Counted from the stretch's first letter, positions 20,719 through 31,981 are shown. The stretch: 64,000 bases of DNA from Nitzschia sp. pyKryTriq1 (GCA_956465555.1 OY101123.1:1550001-1614000); one strand, 5' to 3'. The notes: generated by a model not told the origin, from the sequence alone. Program-made: numbers and translations.

Positions 20719-21660
20719 ATGTTGGCCCAGCATTTTTTCAAGAAGCTAAAAAGTGCTGGATATGCTCAGCGGCGATCTGGATCTGGATCTGGATCTCGTC
20801 TAATACGTCGTTGTTTTTCCAATAACAACGAAGAAGATCCAACATTGGTTTGGGCTAGAGAGAATCCCGAGCAGGCCCAACAATGTCTCCAGCCTCCCCG
20901 TTGGGATCTCGATGCTTGTGACGTCTCTTTTTCAGATAACAAAGCAGAGTCCTTGGATGGATATTGTCAGTGGAGAAGGTGGCCCCATGTTGGGCCAAAC
21001 GAGGAGAACGCCTTTCGAAGAGAAAAGACGCTGGCGATATCGAGTCATGTCCTCTCGGCACCGCTGACGTTGGCCAAGTTTTCATGCAGGAGGGAGTTCC
21101 GTGCCAATAGTCGGTTTTGCTGTGTTGGTGCTCGAGCAGAAGCGACTATTCCTTTTGACTTCTGGAAAGAATATTTATTGCTGAGTTTTGCCCTCTCTGG
21201 GAATACGGTGGCAACCTCTTTGGACTTTGTGGGGCCCGACATTGTAGCTACCCCGGGAAAGACTCCAGATCGGAAGGTTGGATTAGAATCGGGTTCCTCA
21301 CTCTTGCTCAAGTGGTATTTCAAGGGCTTACTGCATGATCTTCTCTCCGAAAATCAGGGTGCCAACGCTGACTGGGGCGCATTCGTCTTTTTCAACCCTG
21401 GCTTTGGACATCCGAATTTGAAGGCTGACTGGTATCCCACGTTGGAGAAAGTTGTCCCACTGGGTATGCCTATGTTGCTGACGGCACATTCAGAATTCGA
21501 TGCTCAGAGAGATTCTAAACATCTGAAAGAAAGTTTCGGATTGGACGTCACGTATGAGCAGAATCCTTTTGCTAGTCGCATTAGCTATCAAGATCCTTTC
21601 CATAAGGACCATCGTGTCAGACCTAACCATTATGTTGCTCACGTTATCCTTGAAAGCTAA
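20719..21660 (+). CDS. MSS51 C-terminal-domain protein, probably mitochondrial
   Basis: 313 residues, no intron. The C-terminal half (about 130-305) matches the splicing-suppressor-51-like C-terminal domain, often linked to MYND zinc fingers: WGAFVFFNPGFGHP, then WYPTLEKVVPLGMPMLLTAHS with EFDAQRD. In yeast Mss51 acts in mitochondrial COX1 expression; many relatives in other eukaryotes have unknown roles. No MYND finger is visible here. The N-terminus is basic and hydroxylated (FFKKLKSAGYAQRRS, GSRLIRRCF), which fits a mitochondrial presequence, and contains an SGSGSGS run coded by a ggatct repeat. Tail to tail with the MscS gene, only 34 bp apart. Confidence 0.75.
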   Translation: MLAQHFFKKLKSAGYAQRRSGSGSGSRLIRRCFSNNNEEDPTLVWARENPEQAQQCLQPPRWDLDACDVSFSDNKAESLDGYCQWRRWPHVGPNEENAFRREKTLAISSHVLSAPLTLAKFSCRREFRANSRFCCVGARAEATIPFDFWKEYLLLSFALSGNTVATSLDFVGPDIVATPGKTPDRKVGLESGSSLLLKWYFKGLLHDLLSENQGANADWGAFVFFNPGFGHPNLKADWYPTLEKVVPLGMPMLLTAHSEFDAQRDSKHLKESFGLDVTYEQNPFASRISYQDPFHKDHRVRPNHYVAHVILES

Positions 21661-21694
21661 TCGGAGAGTTTCATTTGTCTCCACGTCTGAACTA

Positions 21695-24600
21695 CTACTT
21701 TTCCTTCTTTGGTTCATCGTCCAAGTCCATAGAACCGACATTGTCGGTTCTATGCGATGACCCCTCGGACGTCACCCTTCGAATGTCAATCGGTACATGT
21801 GGTGCCCTGTACTTCATGTCGAGATCCTTTTGCACCTCCACTGCATAGTTAAAAACCTCGCCTCGGCTGGAAAGGACCGCCCCCAGATTTTGCCACTTTT
21901 CACGGTGCTGAAGGATGAGCACGTACTGAACGTAACCTAGATGTGCTTCGATACTAGTGCTCCGAAAATCAACCAACCTGATCCATTCCCGTGGCCGCTC
22001 CTTCACAAAGGCTATCATCCGGCGCTTGAACATTTGTCGCTGTTGGAGCGTCGAGTCTACCGAAAATTTCAAGTCCAAATACACGTTCGGCTTGTCAGAC
22101 CTGTTCAAGTTCATGATTCTCATCATAGCCAATGAACCATTTGAGAATGTTGCGAGCTCCCGAGTGGTCCCAAGGCGAGCTGTGGTCGTAAACAAATCAA
22201 CGTTTTCAACGATCCAACTGGACTCGCCACCAAAACTATCTGGTTGCGTGGTCACTTCGTCGATGTTTACTCTGTCGCCAATGTCGTACGGCTTGCGAGC
22301 TAGGACAAAAAGAATACCCTATGGTTGCAAATAATAATAATATACAAACGAGGCGATAAAGGTGAGCTGACCCACCGACTCGCACATTATTCCAGCAGGC
22401 ACTCTCATTAAAAAAATTACCTCCAAGTATTTCGAACTGGCGGGCCCAATCATAAAAGCAAAACTAACGACGAGACTTCCAAGTCCTATAAGGAGGGCCT
22501 GAATATTGACGCCGATGATTGCCATTGCAATGAAACCCATACAAATGGCGAAGCACACGTTGACGATAGTTTCATCTATATTGTTGGAGGAAAAGAGCAC
22601 AGACACATCAGTTTGATGGGGGATCGACCTGGTCCAAGCAGTTGCGGGAGAAAGACTTACATGCTTTGTCGATCTGCTGGGAATTGTTGATCGAAGCCAG
22701 AAGTAGTCGTAGACTTTTGTAGACACTACGAGAACACACAACAGAAGTGAGATTAAACAGCAAAACGAGTTGAGTGACAACGAATCGATTGATCCCTGTT
22801 CATGAGGAATTGTCAGATATGCTTCTCACCTGTCCACCGACTTCACGAAGTCAAGCTTGCTCAATTGGCCGTTTCGATTCGGTCGGAAAACGCGAATCAA
22901 TTCTTTCACTGTGCTACGATTTACATTTCCGTCGGAGTCTTTCGCGACGAGACAGAGTACATCAAAGTTGAGATATGGTCCCGTAGTGCCCGTCATCAAA
23001 CGCTCGAAAACCTGCTGTGCAGATGTCACGCAGTTTTCCCGCGTCCTCACGCTTCCAAATGCTCGAGAGAATGGGTATTCATCCCCTATGAAAGTTATGG
23101 CTCGGCGAAATTGAAGAATGGTACCGACGTTGATCAACTGCGCGAAGGGGAAGGCAATGTGAGCATGAAATGTTTGCTCAATGGTATCAGCTCTCAGCTC
23201 GTCTACTTACTTCTTCGTCCCCTCCTTGTAATTCGGGCTCCTCCCACTCTTCAAGAAGTTCCATGATTTCGATGTGCGCTGTTGCCGTGAATTTTTTCTT
23301 TTCTCTTGACTGCACTGAAAATGCATCACTATAGTCGAAGCTGTCGGCCTTGTCCGCATTATTACTAGCCAACATTTCCACATCGATGGCCAAACCCAAT
23401 TCCTTATATCTACTTCCTTCGAACAGTTCAAAATGACTGAAGGTGTGATGAATGCTTGCATCAAGTTGCAAGGCGAGTTGCGAGACATCATTCAACAAGA
23501 TAAGCTTCTTCATCAAACGAGCCATTTCTTCTCGATAATTCCCTGGTGAACAAATAGTACATTCAAATCGTGAGATAAAATCAAGCCAATTTCAAACTTG
23601 ACACACACCAGAATACTCACGAACAACCCGTTTGCCAACTAGTTGACCCATGACAGCTCTCTTGATGCTGAAGGCTATGCCCACTAATATCGCCGAGAAA
23701 ATGAAGCCCGTATATACTCCAGAGGAAGTAATATCGCCGGCGGGATTTGTGGCATTCATCATACCAATGAACGATTGCCAATATGCCCAATGGCGAACGA
23801 ATTCTCGCTCTCCAAATAAGAGCGCAAAATCCCATAATGCCCAAGAAGTGAGGATATAAGGCCAACCTTTGGACTGCGCTACCATTAGCGCCATACTCGG
23901 ACCGAGAATTCTGGGAAATGTCCTTGTTCTCAGAGTAAAGAAATCAATAACGATCAACTGGGACAATCTTGCCAGCTCCAGCGTGATGACTTGCCGAACT
24001 CCACAAAACAGAAACCACCATGAAAGAGATGCAGGCTTTGGCTTTCCAAGAATACCCACTGTCTCCTCTGGAGTAGAATCGTACGTCCCTGTTTTCCATT
24101 CCTTCTCGAGGTACCCAGTGGGGGGGTTTTCAAAGCCATAATACAGAATGCTCGCAATGCATAGCGAGGGAATCATGATCAAACGAACCAGACGAAAAAA
24201 CTCCTGCATGAGTGATGATTTGTGTGGTCCCAAAAACTTGGCGAAATAGGCTAGGTCTTTCCTCGCTTTTGAACGGAATCCGACTAGGCGTTGGCGGGGA
24301 GAAAAAGCTGTCGATTTTCTGTCTGCTTGGGCAGCGTCGACAGATTTCGCTGTTTCTTCAGCCTTTTCTTCATCCACAGCTCCCCAGTTTGTCATTGAGT
24401 TCGCATATTGCCCAAACAACGTTTCTGCTGCTTCATATAGCTTATCCCCTGCATGCATTTGTGTATCTAATGTAGCTTGCCGATGATGCATGTTGCGTCG
24501 TCGGCTCATATTATTTCGTGCCCCTTGAGATCCATCTGGTCGTAAGGGGGACCCATCCAGTAGCTTTTTAGCGATATCCCCAAAGGTCTCGCTGGATTGA

Positions 24601-26021
24601 TTCTTTCTACGCGGGGTGGCAAACGAGTCAGGATCCTTCTTTTCGTCCTCATGCATACCATCACTAATTTGATCATTTTCCAAATCGCTCAAGACTAAGT
24701 CCGGAATGAGATGATCTTGATGCAGTTGAGTTCCTCTAGATTCGATCCGACTCATCAATAGAGTTTCTTCGGGAGGCTCTTGAGGGTAGGCATCCATTAC
24801 CTCGTCGACGGTATATCGTTTCAGGGGATTATCGGGAGGAGACACTGCTGGCTGCTGCCGGGGTACGGGTCGAAATGGGGATCGATCAACTGCTGCTGCT
24901 GCTGCTGCTGCTACATTATCCGATGTCGCAATAAAACTTCCCGTGTCTTGTGCCGCCGCCGGATTCCAAATTGGGGCTTCTCCCCTTGTGCTTCCCGACG
25001 AGGACGACGACTTTGGTGGAGAATTAATATTCCTCGCCTTGACTGTTTCGCCTGCCCCGAACGCTTGTCGTTGCGATAAACTTGGTTTGGGTCTCCGATC
25101 GCTACTACCGGGCCCACGATGATTCATCATTGCAGATGAGGGAGCAATCATCATCTCGCCAACACCCTGTATTATCTCATCGGTGGTGCTGGCCGCCTTG
25201 AGGCGACTGTCCGTCACTATGGACGCAGGAGGTGCGCCGAATAATTCTTCGCTTAAAATGGGTTGTAAAAGATTTGCCGGCGTGGATCGGGTCGAGGTGT
25301 TGGTGACACCTCCTGGACTGTCCGTGGTTTGGCGACCTTCGTTGAAATCCCAAGAGACGGTCCGCCGCCTCGGCACAGAAATGTTGCTGCTGGCAGGGAT
25401 AACGTTCGCGTTGTTGACATTATTACTGGTACTATTCGGAGCGCCGCTGTGGCTGTGATTGTCGCTGGTACCATCCGTCAACGCGGATAGGAAACTAAAT
25501 TCGGAATTAGAGAGACCCCGTCCGTGGCGCGGATGGTTCCCCCTTGCTGGATGCAAGGAAACCTGGGGAACGCGAGGTGGTCTCATTCTTCCTGGGAGAG
25601 AATTGGTGGTTGTGGCAACTGCTGCTGCTTGTTGTGGTTGTGGCCGAAAAATTCTGCTGCTGGGCGATGTTGATTCGCGAGCGGCCATGGATGACGGTGG
25701 GTTCAATCGAGGGGGCGTGACAGGGTCTGCTAGACTTACAGGCGGCGTCTGGGTTCCATCGCTGGGCGTAAAGGGAGACAGGGCGATGTCTGTTGGGAAG
25801 TCCAGTGGTGGCGGTCGGGCTGAAAGAATAAAATCCTCACCAGCCAAACTATGGCTGCTCATTACGCGTTGAGGAGGACTCCCGCCATCATAATCATAAT
25901 ATATCCCCTCGGATTGATTTTGTGTTTGCTCGGGAGAAAGAAAGAATTCTTCACTGTTCAAAACTGGCAAGTCGTACCCGCTAAGATCATTCTCGTCCTC
26001 ATCCTCCTGCTGGTTCCACAT
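21695..26021 (-). CDS. EF-hand-containing MscS-like mechanosensitive channel, six exons
   Basis: Eukaryotic MscS-family channel resembling fission-yeast Msy1/Msy2 and plant MSL proteins. Exons, in order of transcription, are 26021-23621, 23542-23211, 23137-22830, 22725-22661, 22575-22421 and 22318-21695, giving 1294 residues with consistent phases and GT-AG sites. The first about 600 residues are disordered and Ser/Pro/Asn-rich. Membrane segments follow (LIMIPSLCIASILYYGF and later ones). An EF-hand pair is seen in exon 3 (KDSDGNVNRSTVKELI and RPNRNGQLSKLDF). The pore-lining helix and beta domain are in exons 5-6: IIGVNIQALLIGLGSLVVSF, then the junction KYLE-GILFVLARKPYDIGDRV. It should release ions in response to membrane tension, with Ca2+ control. 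The tail is charged (DLDDEPKKEK). Confidence 0.9.
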
Positions 26022-26796
26022 GTTGCTTCCAAGCCTCTATTCGTACAGCCAACCAACCAACTTCTTCTCGTGAAGATACTGGGGAAGGCACCTTGGAATG
26101 AAATATAGAATGCAGAATGTAACAGAAACAGAATATCCTGCTTGTACGTACAGTACTACTCCGAGTGAAGACAAGTATTATGCTGTGTTGAAGAGATGCA
26201 AGCAAGAAACAGCGAGATCCGTTACCGATAGTTCTTCGTTAGTTTGCTTGTACTGTACCTGCTATGCTGTGGTACTGTACAAGTACCGTACTACGGTATG
26301 TACTGTGGGGTACCGGTAAAGTACACTGTGCGGTGTGTGTGTCATCGCCATCCGCCGGTGCGTCGTCTTGTACCGGTACCAGGCAAGCGCCCTCACACAC
26401 ACGTCAGCCGAGCCTACTTGTAATCACACACAAAAGACACACGACCCCGCCCGAAAGAAAGAGAGAAACGCCCGCAAGAAATCAGACTAATCGAGCGGGT
26501 CAAATCTCAAAACGGGTGGGCAGAGGACGGACGGTGGAAAGATTTTCACGCACATTACGACTCAAATAATATCTTTGATCAAAGGATATAATATTATGAT
26601 CCTTGCGGTACTACTCTAGTACTGTACAAAATAGACTACGGTCTCCATACCGGGTACTACTAAATAGCTGTAGTAGAGAGTAGAGTACAAGTACCGGTAC
26701 ACCACAGGGATCCGACATCGGAAAGGCAAAAAGATAGAAGGAGTCGTTATCAACCGAACCTAGCATCCAAAAGTTGATCACTTCAACTGTATTTGT
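26022..26796. other. Divergent promoter region, rich in GTAC/CCGG words
   Basis: It separates the MscS and cysteine synthase-glutaredoxin genes. TACCGGTA and GTACC words lie at about 26270-26320, 26370-26385 and 26690-26700. A near-palindromic AT tract, AATAATATC...GATATAATATT, lies at about 26566-26595. No coding frame is supported. Confidence 0.55.
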
Positions 26797-28715
26797 ATGT
26801 ACTTCTCTCCTCATCTTGTCAGATCAATTGCTCGCACTGCTGGTCGTAGCAGCACGCCCCTTGGATCCACCACAGCACCATTATTCCCATACCAGTCTCA
26901 GCTGTTCAGTACCACCACCATGTCCGAAGAAAATCCAGCCAAAAAGCTCAAAACAAACAACGGAGAGGAACTCGCATCCAAACTTTCTTCCTATGATGTC
27001 CCTCGAGAATTAATTCACGAATCTGTCCTCGACTGCATCGGTCGAACACCCATCATCAAGCTCAACAAAATAGTACCCCCCAATAACAAAGACGTAAATG
27101 TCTATATCAAACTCGAAGCAGGAAACCCTGGTGGATCATTGAAGGATCGTTTGGCGTATGGTAAGTATTATTATTTTTAAATGCGGCAGTTTGACGTGTT
27201 GTACAAGATGATGCTCACATGAAAAACGTCTGTACGACTTCTCTTATCGTACTACTACTACCAACAACAATAATAATAATACCACCAGGTACTATTGAAT
27301 GGGCAGAAAAGCATGGGCATCTCAAGCCCGGGCAAACGATCGTGGAAGCTTCTAGCGGCAACACGGGCATTGGACTTGCGATAGTGTGTGCCGTGAAAGG
27401 GTATCCTCTGGTGTGCGTCATGTCGGAATCCTTTTCTGTGGAACGTCGCAAGGTGATGCGATTTTTTGGTGCCAAGGTCGTCTTGACCAACCCTGCGCAT
27501 AAAGCAACCGGTATGGTCATCAAGGCGAAAGAATTAGCCAACAAGCACGGGTATTTCTGGTGTAATCAATTTGAGAATGAGGTACGGACCTGTGAAGAAT
27601 GAGTGAATGACTGTTGTCTTTTACAAACTAGCTTTTGATGGTGGTTTCTTTCAACGGAACATGATGTGCTGGGGCAGGCGAACGCATGGATTCATGAGCA
27701 AACGACAGGCCCTGAAATCGTCAAGGCATTTGAGGGTAAGAAACTCGATCACTTTGTCATGGCTTATGGTACAGGAGGAACACTGTTGGGAGTTTCGAGA
27801 GTCCTTCGTGAACACTCCCCGGGAACCAAAATTCATGTTTGCGAGCCGAGCAATGCACCTATGTTGCACTCGGGAATTGACACACCCTACGATGGGGACA
27901 GCCCGATCCCTACCGAAGCGCATCCAGTGTGGAGGCCTCATCTATTCCAAGGCTGGGCAACTGACTTTATTCCCAAACTTGTCCGAAAGGTCTGCCAAGA
28001 AAATCCGGCCATCGAAATTGTTCCAACATCGGGATTCATGGCCATGGAAACGTCCAAGCGCTTGGCTAGAGAGGAGGGGATCTTTTCGGGAACATCTGGT
28101 GGTGGAATTGTGTATGCGGCCCTGGAGTTAGCAAAAGATTGTCCTCCAGGAACCAACATTCTAGCAATGGTTCCAGATACGGCAGAGCGGTACTTGTCTA
28201 CACCTTTATTCGCGGATATTCCGGCAGATATGACACCCGAGGAAAAGGAACTCGCTGCTTCCACGCCGTCGGAAGCCCCTCCCAGTCCTGGACTGCCCGA
28301 AAAAACGGACGAAGCTGTTGCTTTTGTCAAGGAACAAAATAATGCACACAAGATCGTGGTCTGGTCGTTGGAGTACTGTGAATTCTGTTGGACGCTTACT
28401 CGCTTTTTAGATCGCCTTGGAGTTCCCTACGAAAGGATCGACATTGACAACTTTGCCTACGCCCAGGACCAAATGGGAAACAAATACCGAGCTGCTCTTT
28501 CTGACGAGACTGGTTGTGCTACCTTCCCTCAGTTCTTTCTGGAAGGGAAATTCATTGGCGGTGCAGTAGATGCCTGTCAAATGTGGAAAAGGGGTGAACT
28601 TCAACCTTTGTTGGAGAAGGCCGATTTGAAAAATGAGGATTTTAAGGGATACAAGGGGGATCCGTTTGAATTTCTGCCCAAATGGATGACCCAAAATCCT
28701 CTTGGCGACAAGTAG
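26797..28715 (+). CDS. Cysteine synthase-like PLP enzyme fused to a C-terminal glutaredoxin, three exons
   Basis: Exons 26797-27160, 27289-27581 and 27678-28715 give 564 residues, all junctions in phase. The first about 45 residues (RSIARTAGRSST...) look like a mitochondrial presequence. Residues about 72-385 form a fold-type II PLP domain of the cysteine synthase/cystathionine beta-synthase family: GGSLKDR with the PLP lysine at 116, the substrate loop SSGNTG at 143-148, and the phosphate-binding GTGGT at 250-254. The end of the domain has SGTSGGG. A Pro-rich linker joins it to a glutaredoxin domain with active site C-E-F-C at about 453-456, TFPQFF with the cis-proline, and GGAVDAC for glutathione binding. 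It likely makes cysteine and has its own thiol-reducing module. Which acyl-serine it uses is not visible. Confidence 0.92.
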
Positions 28716-28919
28716 TACGAGTAAGAGTGAGAAAAGCTCTCGAGGGGGTGGTAAAAATGTGCACAAGAATCATCATACAAGGAGAAACAATTTGTAGACT
28801 AAAGTCACAATTTGTAGACAACTGTCAGTATGTACCAATTAGTGAAATATAATTGATGTTTTAACAACCATGAATTATGATAGAGATGGTTCCCCATCAA
28901 TATCATCACGTGCATTGTA

Positions 28920-30187
28920 CTACTCTTCCTTGTAATGCAGGTATTTGCGATCGGCAAGCTTTCGTGGTCGGAACCAGTGTTTGGTAGCAAACATTACCCC
29001 ACAAAACAAACAAAAGAATCCCATGTAGTAGAAGGTTTGCCCAATTAATGTGCTCTTGCCACCCGTAATGGAATTGGTACTGATGATGATAGCTTTGGTT
29101 CCCTCGAAACTTTCCACCACATAGTTCAAATTGATGTCAAACGAGAACTGCGTTCCAGCCGGTATAGTCTGTTCAATGTATCCATAGAGCTTTCGAAATT
29201 GCGGGCGTGTCGCCACTCGCATCCACACCACAAAGTGTTCATTGGTAACGTGCTCGAGCGGACTAATGACATTTGGGTACGTCTCGTACAAGTATTGAGT
29301 GCTGTTCTCGTACGGGTAGTTGTAGGCATAGCAAAGGCCGTCCTTTTTGGAAATCACTGGCGTCTCGCAAGAAAAGGCGTTCTCTTGACAACAAGATGCA
29401 TCGCACACATCACAAAGGGCTTGCTTGTAGCCATCCGGCATGGCAAATCTGAATTCTAGGTCTGTCTGCCACGCAATTCCTTCCTCGACCATGACCACCT
29501 CGTTCCCATTGCTATCCTTGATCCCTGGTTGTAACGTAAAGACGTCATTGAAGAAAGTGTTGGCGATGAATCCACAGGGATTGAGTGCAATGTTGCCAAG
29601 TTTGTTCATTGGGTCGCACGCGACGGCACTGATTGGATCTTGCCCCGAAGAACGACCAGCCAGTTGAAAATCATCTCGGCTAGACACGTAACTTCGGTGG
29701 TTCTGGTGAAAATTCGTCAGTTCGTAGTGGATCAAAATAGGAGGTTCCATATCTCGAGGAGCTGTGAACATAAGGGTGCAATTCTCATTGGCATTGTATC
29801 GCATGCCGATGCCACAGATTTGATCTTTCTTATCCACACCATCGTACACTGTCTTGATTTCTACAACATCATTAGACACGGCCTCTAGCCTGAAACCTGC
29901 AAAATCATCCATCATCGCGGGAAAGTGAGTGAGTCGTCATCCACGTTGGCCTTACTAGTGAGAGCCTCTCAACAATGTACGATATCTCAAGACGAGGGCA
30001 CGCACGTACCCACAGGGATCATAATGACAGCTAAAATCAAAAAGGAGTAAATCATCCATTCGGGATCTAAAATGGGATGCCAGGCGGAGACTCTCTGCTG
30101 TTGAACCGCCACATCCTTTGGTCGCATCGTCTGCTCGGACTCATCCAAGACCGATTCTTCTTCTCCGTCTACCAGAATTGTCGGCAT
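28920..30187 (-). CDS. CDC50/LEM3 family protein, P4-ATPase flippase subunit, two exons
   Basis: Exons 30187-30010 and 29896-28920 give 384 residues; the intron falls inside the first membrane helix region (MIPVG-FRLEA). CDC50 proteins are beta subunits needed for ER exit and function of phospholipid flippases. Two membrane helices (about 45-65 and 345-368) flank a lumenal domain. Diagnostic stretches are YELTNFHQNHRSYVSSRDD, NPCGFIANTFFND, and HFVVWMRVATRPQFRKLYG. Paired Cys in CDVCDASCCQ and CETP likely form disulfides. The tail is basic (FRPRKLADRK). The sequence upstream of its start carries the left copy of a 213-bp repeat that duplicates a neighbour's promoter. Confidence 0.95.
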
Positions 30188-30488
30188 GCTGAAGTATTGC
30201 TTTTCCTGCTAACAGTATATGTGTCCGACGAAAGGGTGGGTACTCTACGTAGGGTCTACCGAGTAAATACGGTCCGCTCAATGCAACGAATGCATACTAT
30301 GATGAAATCGATTGATTATCATTGTCGCTTCACCCTCGCTCCGGGTCTTCCGCGGCTTCCGGCTGAATTTTTGTTGTTGCTGTCATGATGGCTGGCGCGC
30401 GCGTAGTCCGGTACACGAACGTACAGTATGTACCGGTACGAAGTACAGTATTGGTATTGGGTACTGCTGCGAGTCTACCCCTCCTACT
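30188..30488. other. Leader/promoter of the CDC50 gene
   Basis: About 300 bp between the CDC50 ATG and the left 213-bp repeat. It has a TACCGGTA word near 30430. The truncated frame described at 30330-30542 crosses it. Confidence 0.45.
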
Positions 30489-30542
30489 ACTTAGCGGCTC
30501 TAGTGCCGTACTGGCCAGACTATCTAGGTAATCGTCGTCCAT
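30330..30542 (-). pseudogene. Truncated duplicate of the start of the 30860-31822 gene
   Basis: The left repeat carries the same ATG and first 18 codons (MDDDYLDSLASTALEPLS) as the gene at 30860-31822. After the repeat ends the frame goes on into unrelated sequence for about 52 codons and stops. The gene body is missing, so this is a 5' fragment made by the duplication rather than a working copy. A short chimeric peptide or an upstream exon for the CDC50 transcript is possible but unproven. Confidence 0.65.
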
Positions 30543-30701
30543 TGTCGATGGGGGGTTGTTGTGTTGGGTTGGGCACAGATACTGCTCGACGGTCCATCCA
30601 TCTCTGATGGCTGGTTGTCAAGATCCAAGTGACCCTGTCAAATGTCCTTATGACTACTTGGATTCAGTATGACGGGCAGGCGTCTATCCGTACACGTTAC
30701 G
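30489..30701. repeat. 213-bp direct repeat, left copy
   Basis: Matches 31769-31981 at an exact offset of 1280 bp with only two differing bases (around 30551-30556), so the duplication is young. The unit contains about 159 bp upstream of the ATG and the first 54 coding bases of the gene at 30860-31822. Confidence 0.95.
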
Positions 30702-30859
30702 TCCCCTCTACTTCTTTTGGCTCGACAACGCTGAACCGAAAAGATGTACCGGTAGCTGGTTCGCGTATGATTCCTTGCACTCAAGCGCAGGCCTTTTCCT
30801 TCACTGAACGTTGATTTCCGTGGGCAAAGTTTCCGGTGGCTCTAGTTTCAACGCGGAAG

Positions 30860-31822
30860 TCACCAGTGGTGGAGAGATTCGAGTCCTTCGAGCGGGCCGA
30901 CGAACGATAAATGGATGATTTGTGCTGCGGCGTGGAACAAGACAGAGTGTTGGAAATGTTCCAACCAATTTTGGTGGGTTTCCGGGTTGACTGCGAATTT
31001 CCCCATTTGTTGTGGGTCGAAAGAGATTTGCATGAGAACGAACCAAGGTACGATGCGGTCTGGATGTTCGATAGTGTCACGATCGAATTGTTGGTCGAGT
31101 TGACCTGCATTTCGTGGAGCGTTGAGGTAGATGGTACGAGTCTGTGCTTGTGGGAACCGGGTGGGGTCGACTCCGGTATTACCGGTGTCGGCGTTTCGAG
31201 GGGTCGCGGTCATCTGCAATTGTACAAATTTGGTTTGTGTTCGGACGGCTGCGGTGAGAATGTTTGCTTGGGTGTATGCTGGGGCTATGGCGTTCAATTG
31301 GGCGTCGAGTAAGGTTAAGTCTTCGAATTCGAACACGTTGCTGTTATAGTTGTATACATCGATCGCGGCGGCTTGCGATTCGGTGTCGATGGCGGGGCAG
31401 TGTGTTAGGAAGCTGTTGGTGGTTAGGAGTCCGTATTTGTCTTGCCAGTTTCCGCTGGGGTTTAGTGTGTTTTTGACGAACGAATCTACTAGTTGGTTTT
31501 TGATGCGCTTCTCCTCTGATTTCGGGCAGAGGCGGGGGACTTTGACGGTGAGCTTGTTCCAGGTAGCTGTTTCGAATACCGGCATCTCGCTCCACCAGTA
31601 ATACGAGCGATCATTCTGTTTTGGAGCGTCGTGACGATAATTACTACGAGTACGATATGGCGGCGACGAGGACGAATTCGGGTCGGAAGCGAGAAAAACG
31701 CTTCCGCTTCCCCCCATACTTGACCTGGCCGAATTGGATTCTGGGTTCGAATCCTCGGCGGCGATACCACTTAGCGGCTCTAGTGCCGTACTGGCCAGAC
31801 TATCTAGGTAATCGTCGTCCAT
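30860..31822 (-). CDS. Orphan protein of unknown function (320 residues)
   Basis: Single-exon frame with a true ATG at 31822, inside the right copy of the 213-bp repeat. A Ser/Asn-rich N-terminal 60 residues is followed by a well-ordered domain: RSYYWWSEMPVFETATWNKL, VKVPRLCPKSEEKRIKNQL, NSFLTHCPAIDTESQAAAID, and PWFVLMQISFDPQQMGKFAV. The C-terminus is LEHFQHSVLFHAAAQIIHLS followed by FVGPLEGLESLHHW. There is no signal peptide or membrane helix. I cannot place it in a family. Sharp domain character and a stop-free frame make a real gene likely. It sits between the CDC50 and four-TM genes, all on the same strand. Confidence 0.65.
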   Translation of the reverse strand: MDDDYLDSLASTALEPLSGIAAEDSNPESNSARSSMGGSGSVFLASDPNSSSSPPYRTRSNYRHDAPKQNDRSYYWWSEMPVFETATWNKLTVKVPRLCPKSEEKRIKNQLVDSFVKNTLNPSGNWQDKYGLLTTNSFLTHCPAIDTESQAAAIDVYNYNSNVFEFEDLTLLDAQLNAIAPAYTQANILTAAVRTQTKFVQLQMTATPRNADTGNTGVDPTRFPQAQTRTIYLNAPRNAGQLDQQFDRDTIEHPDRIVPWFVLMQISFDPQQMGKFAVNPETHQNWLEHFQHSVLFHAAAQIIHLSFVGPLEGLESLHHW

Positions 31823-31981
31823 TGTCGATGGCGGATTGTTGTGTTGGGTTGGGCACAGATACTGCTCGACGGTCCATCCATCTCTGATGGCTGGTTGTCA
31901 AGATCCAAGTGACCCTGTCAAATGTCCTTATGACTACTTGGATTCAGTATGACGGGCAGGCGTCTATCCGTACACGTTACG
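31769..31981. repeat. 213-bp direct repeat, right copy
   Basis: The functional-looking copy: it holds the promoter-proximal region and start of the gene at 30860-31822. Its right end abuts CTACTAGTAG-type low-complexity DNA. Confidence 0.95.

Noticed and set aside
31741-31757. tRNA B-box-like word (gggttcgaatcctcgg)
   Set aside because: No matching T-arm, A-box or cloverleaf around it, and it lies inside the coding frame of the 30860-31822 gene.
30489-31981. Long terminal repeat element
   Set aside because: The 213-bp direct repeats enclose only one host-like gene; no integrase, reverse transcriptase, primer-binding site or target-site duplication.
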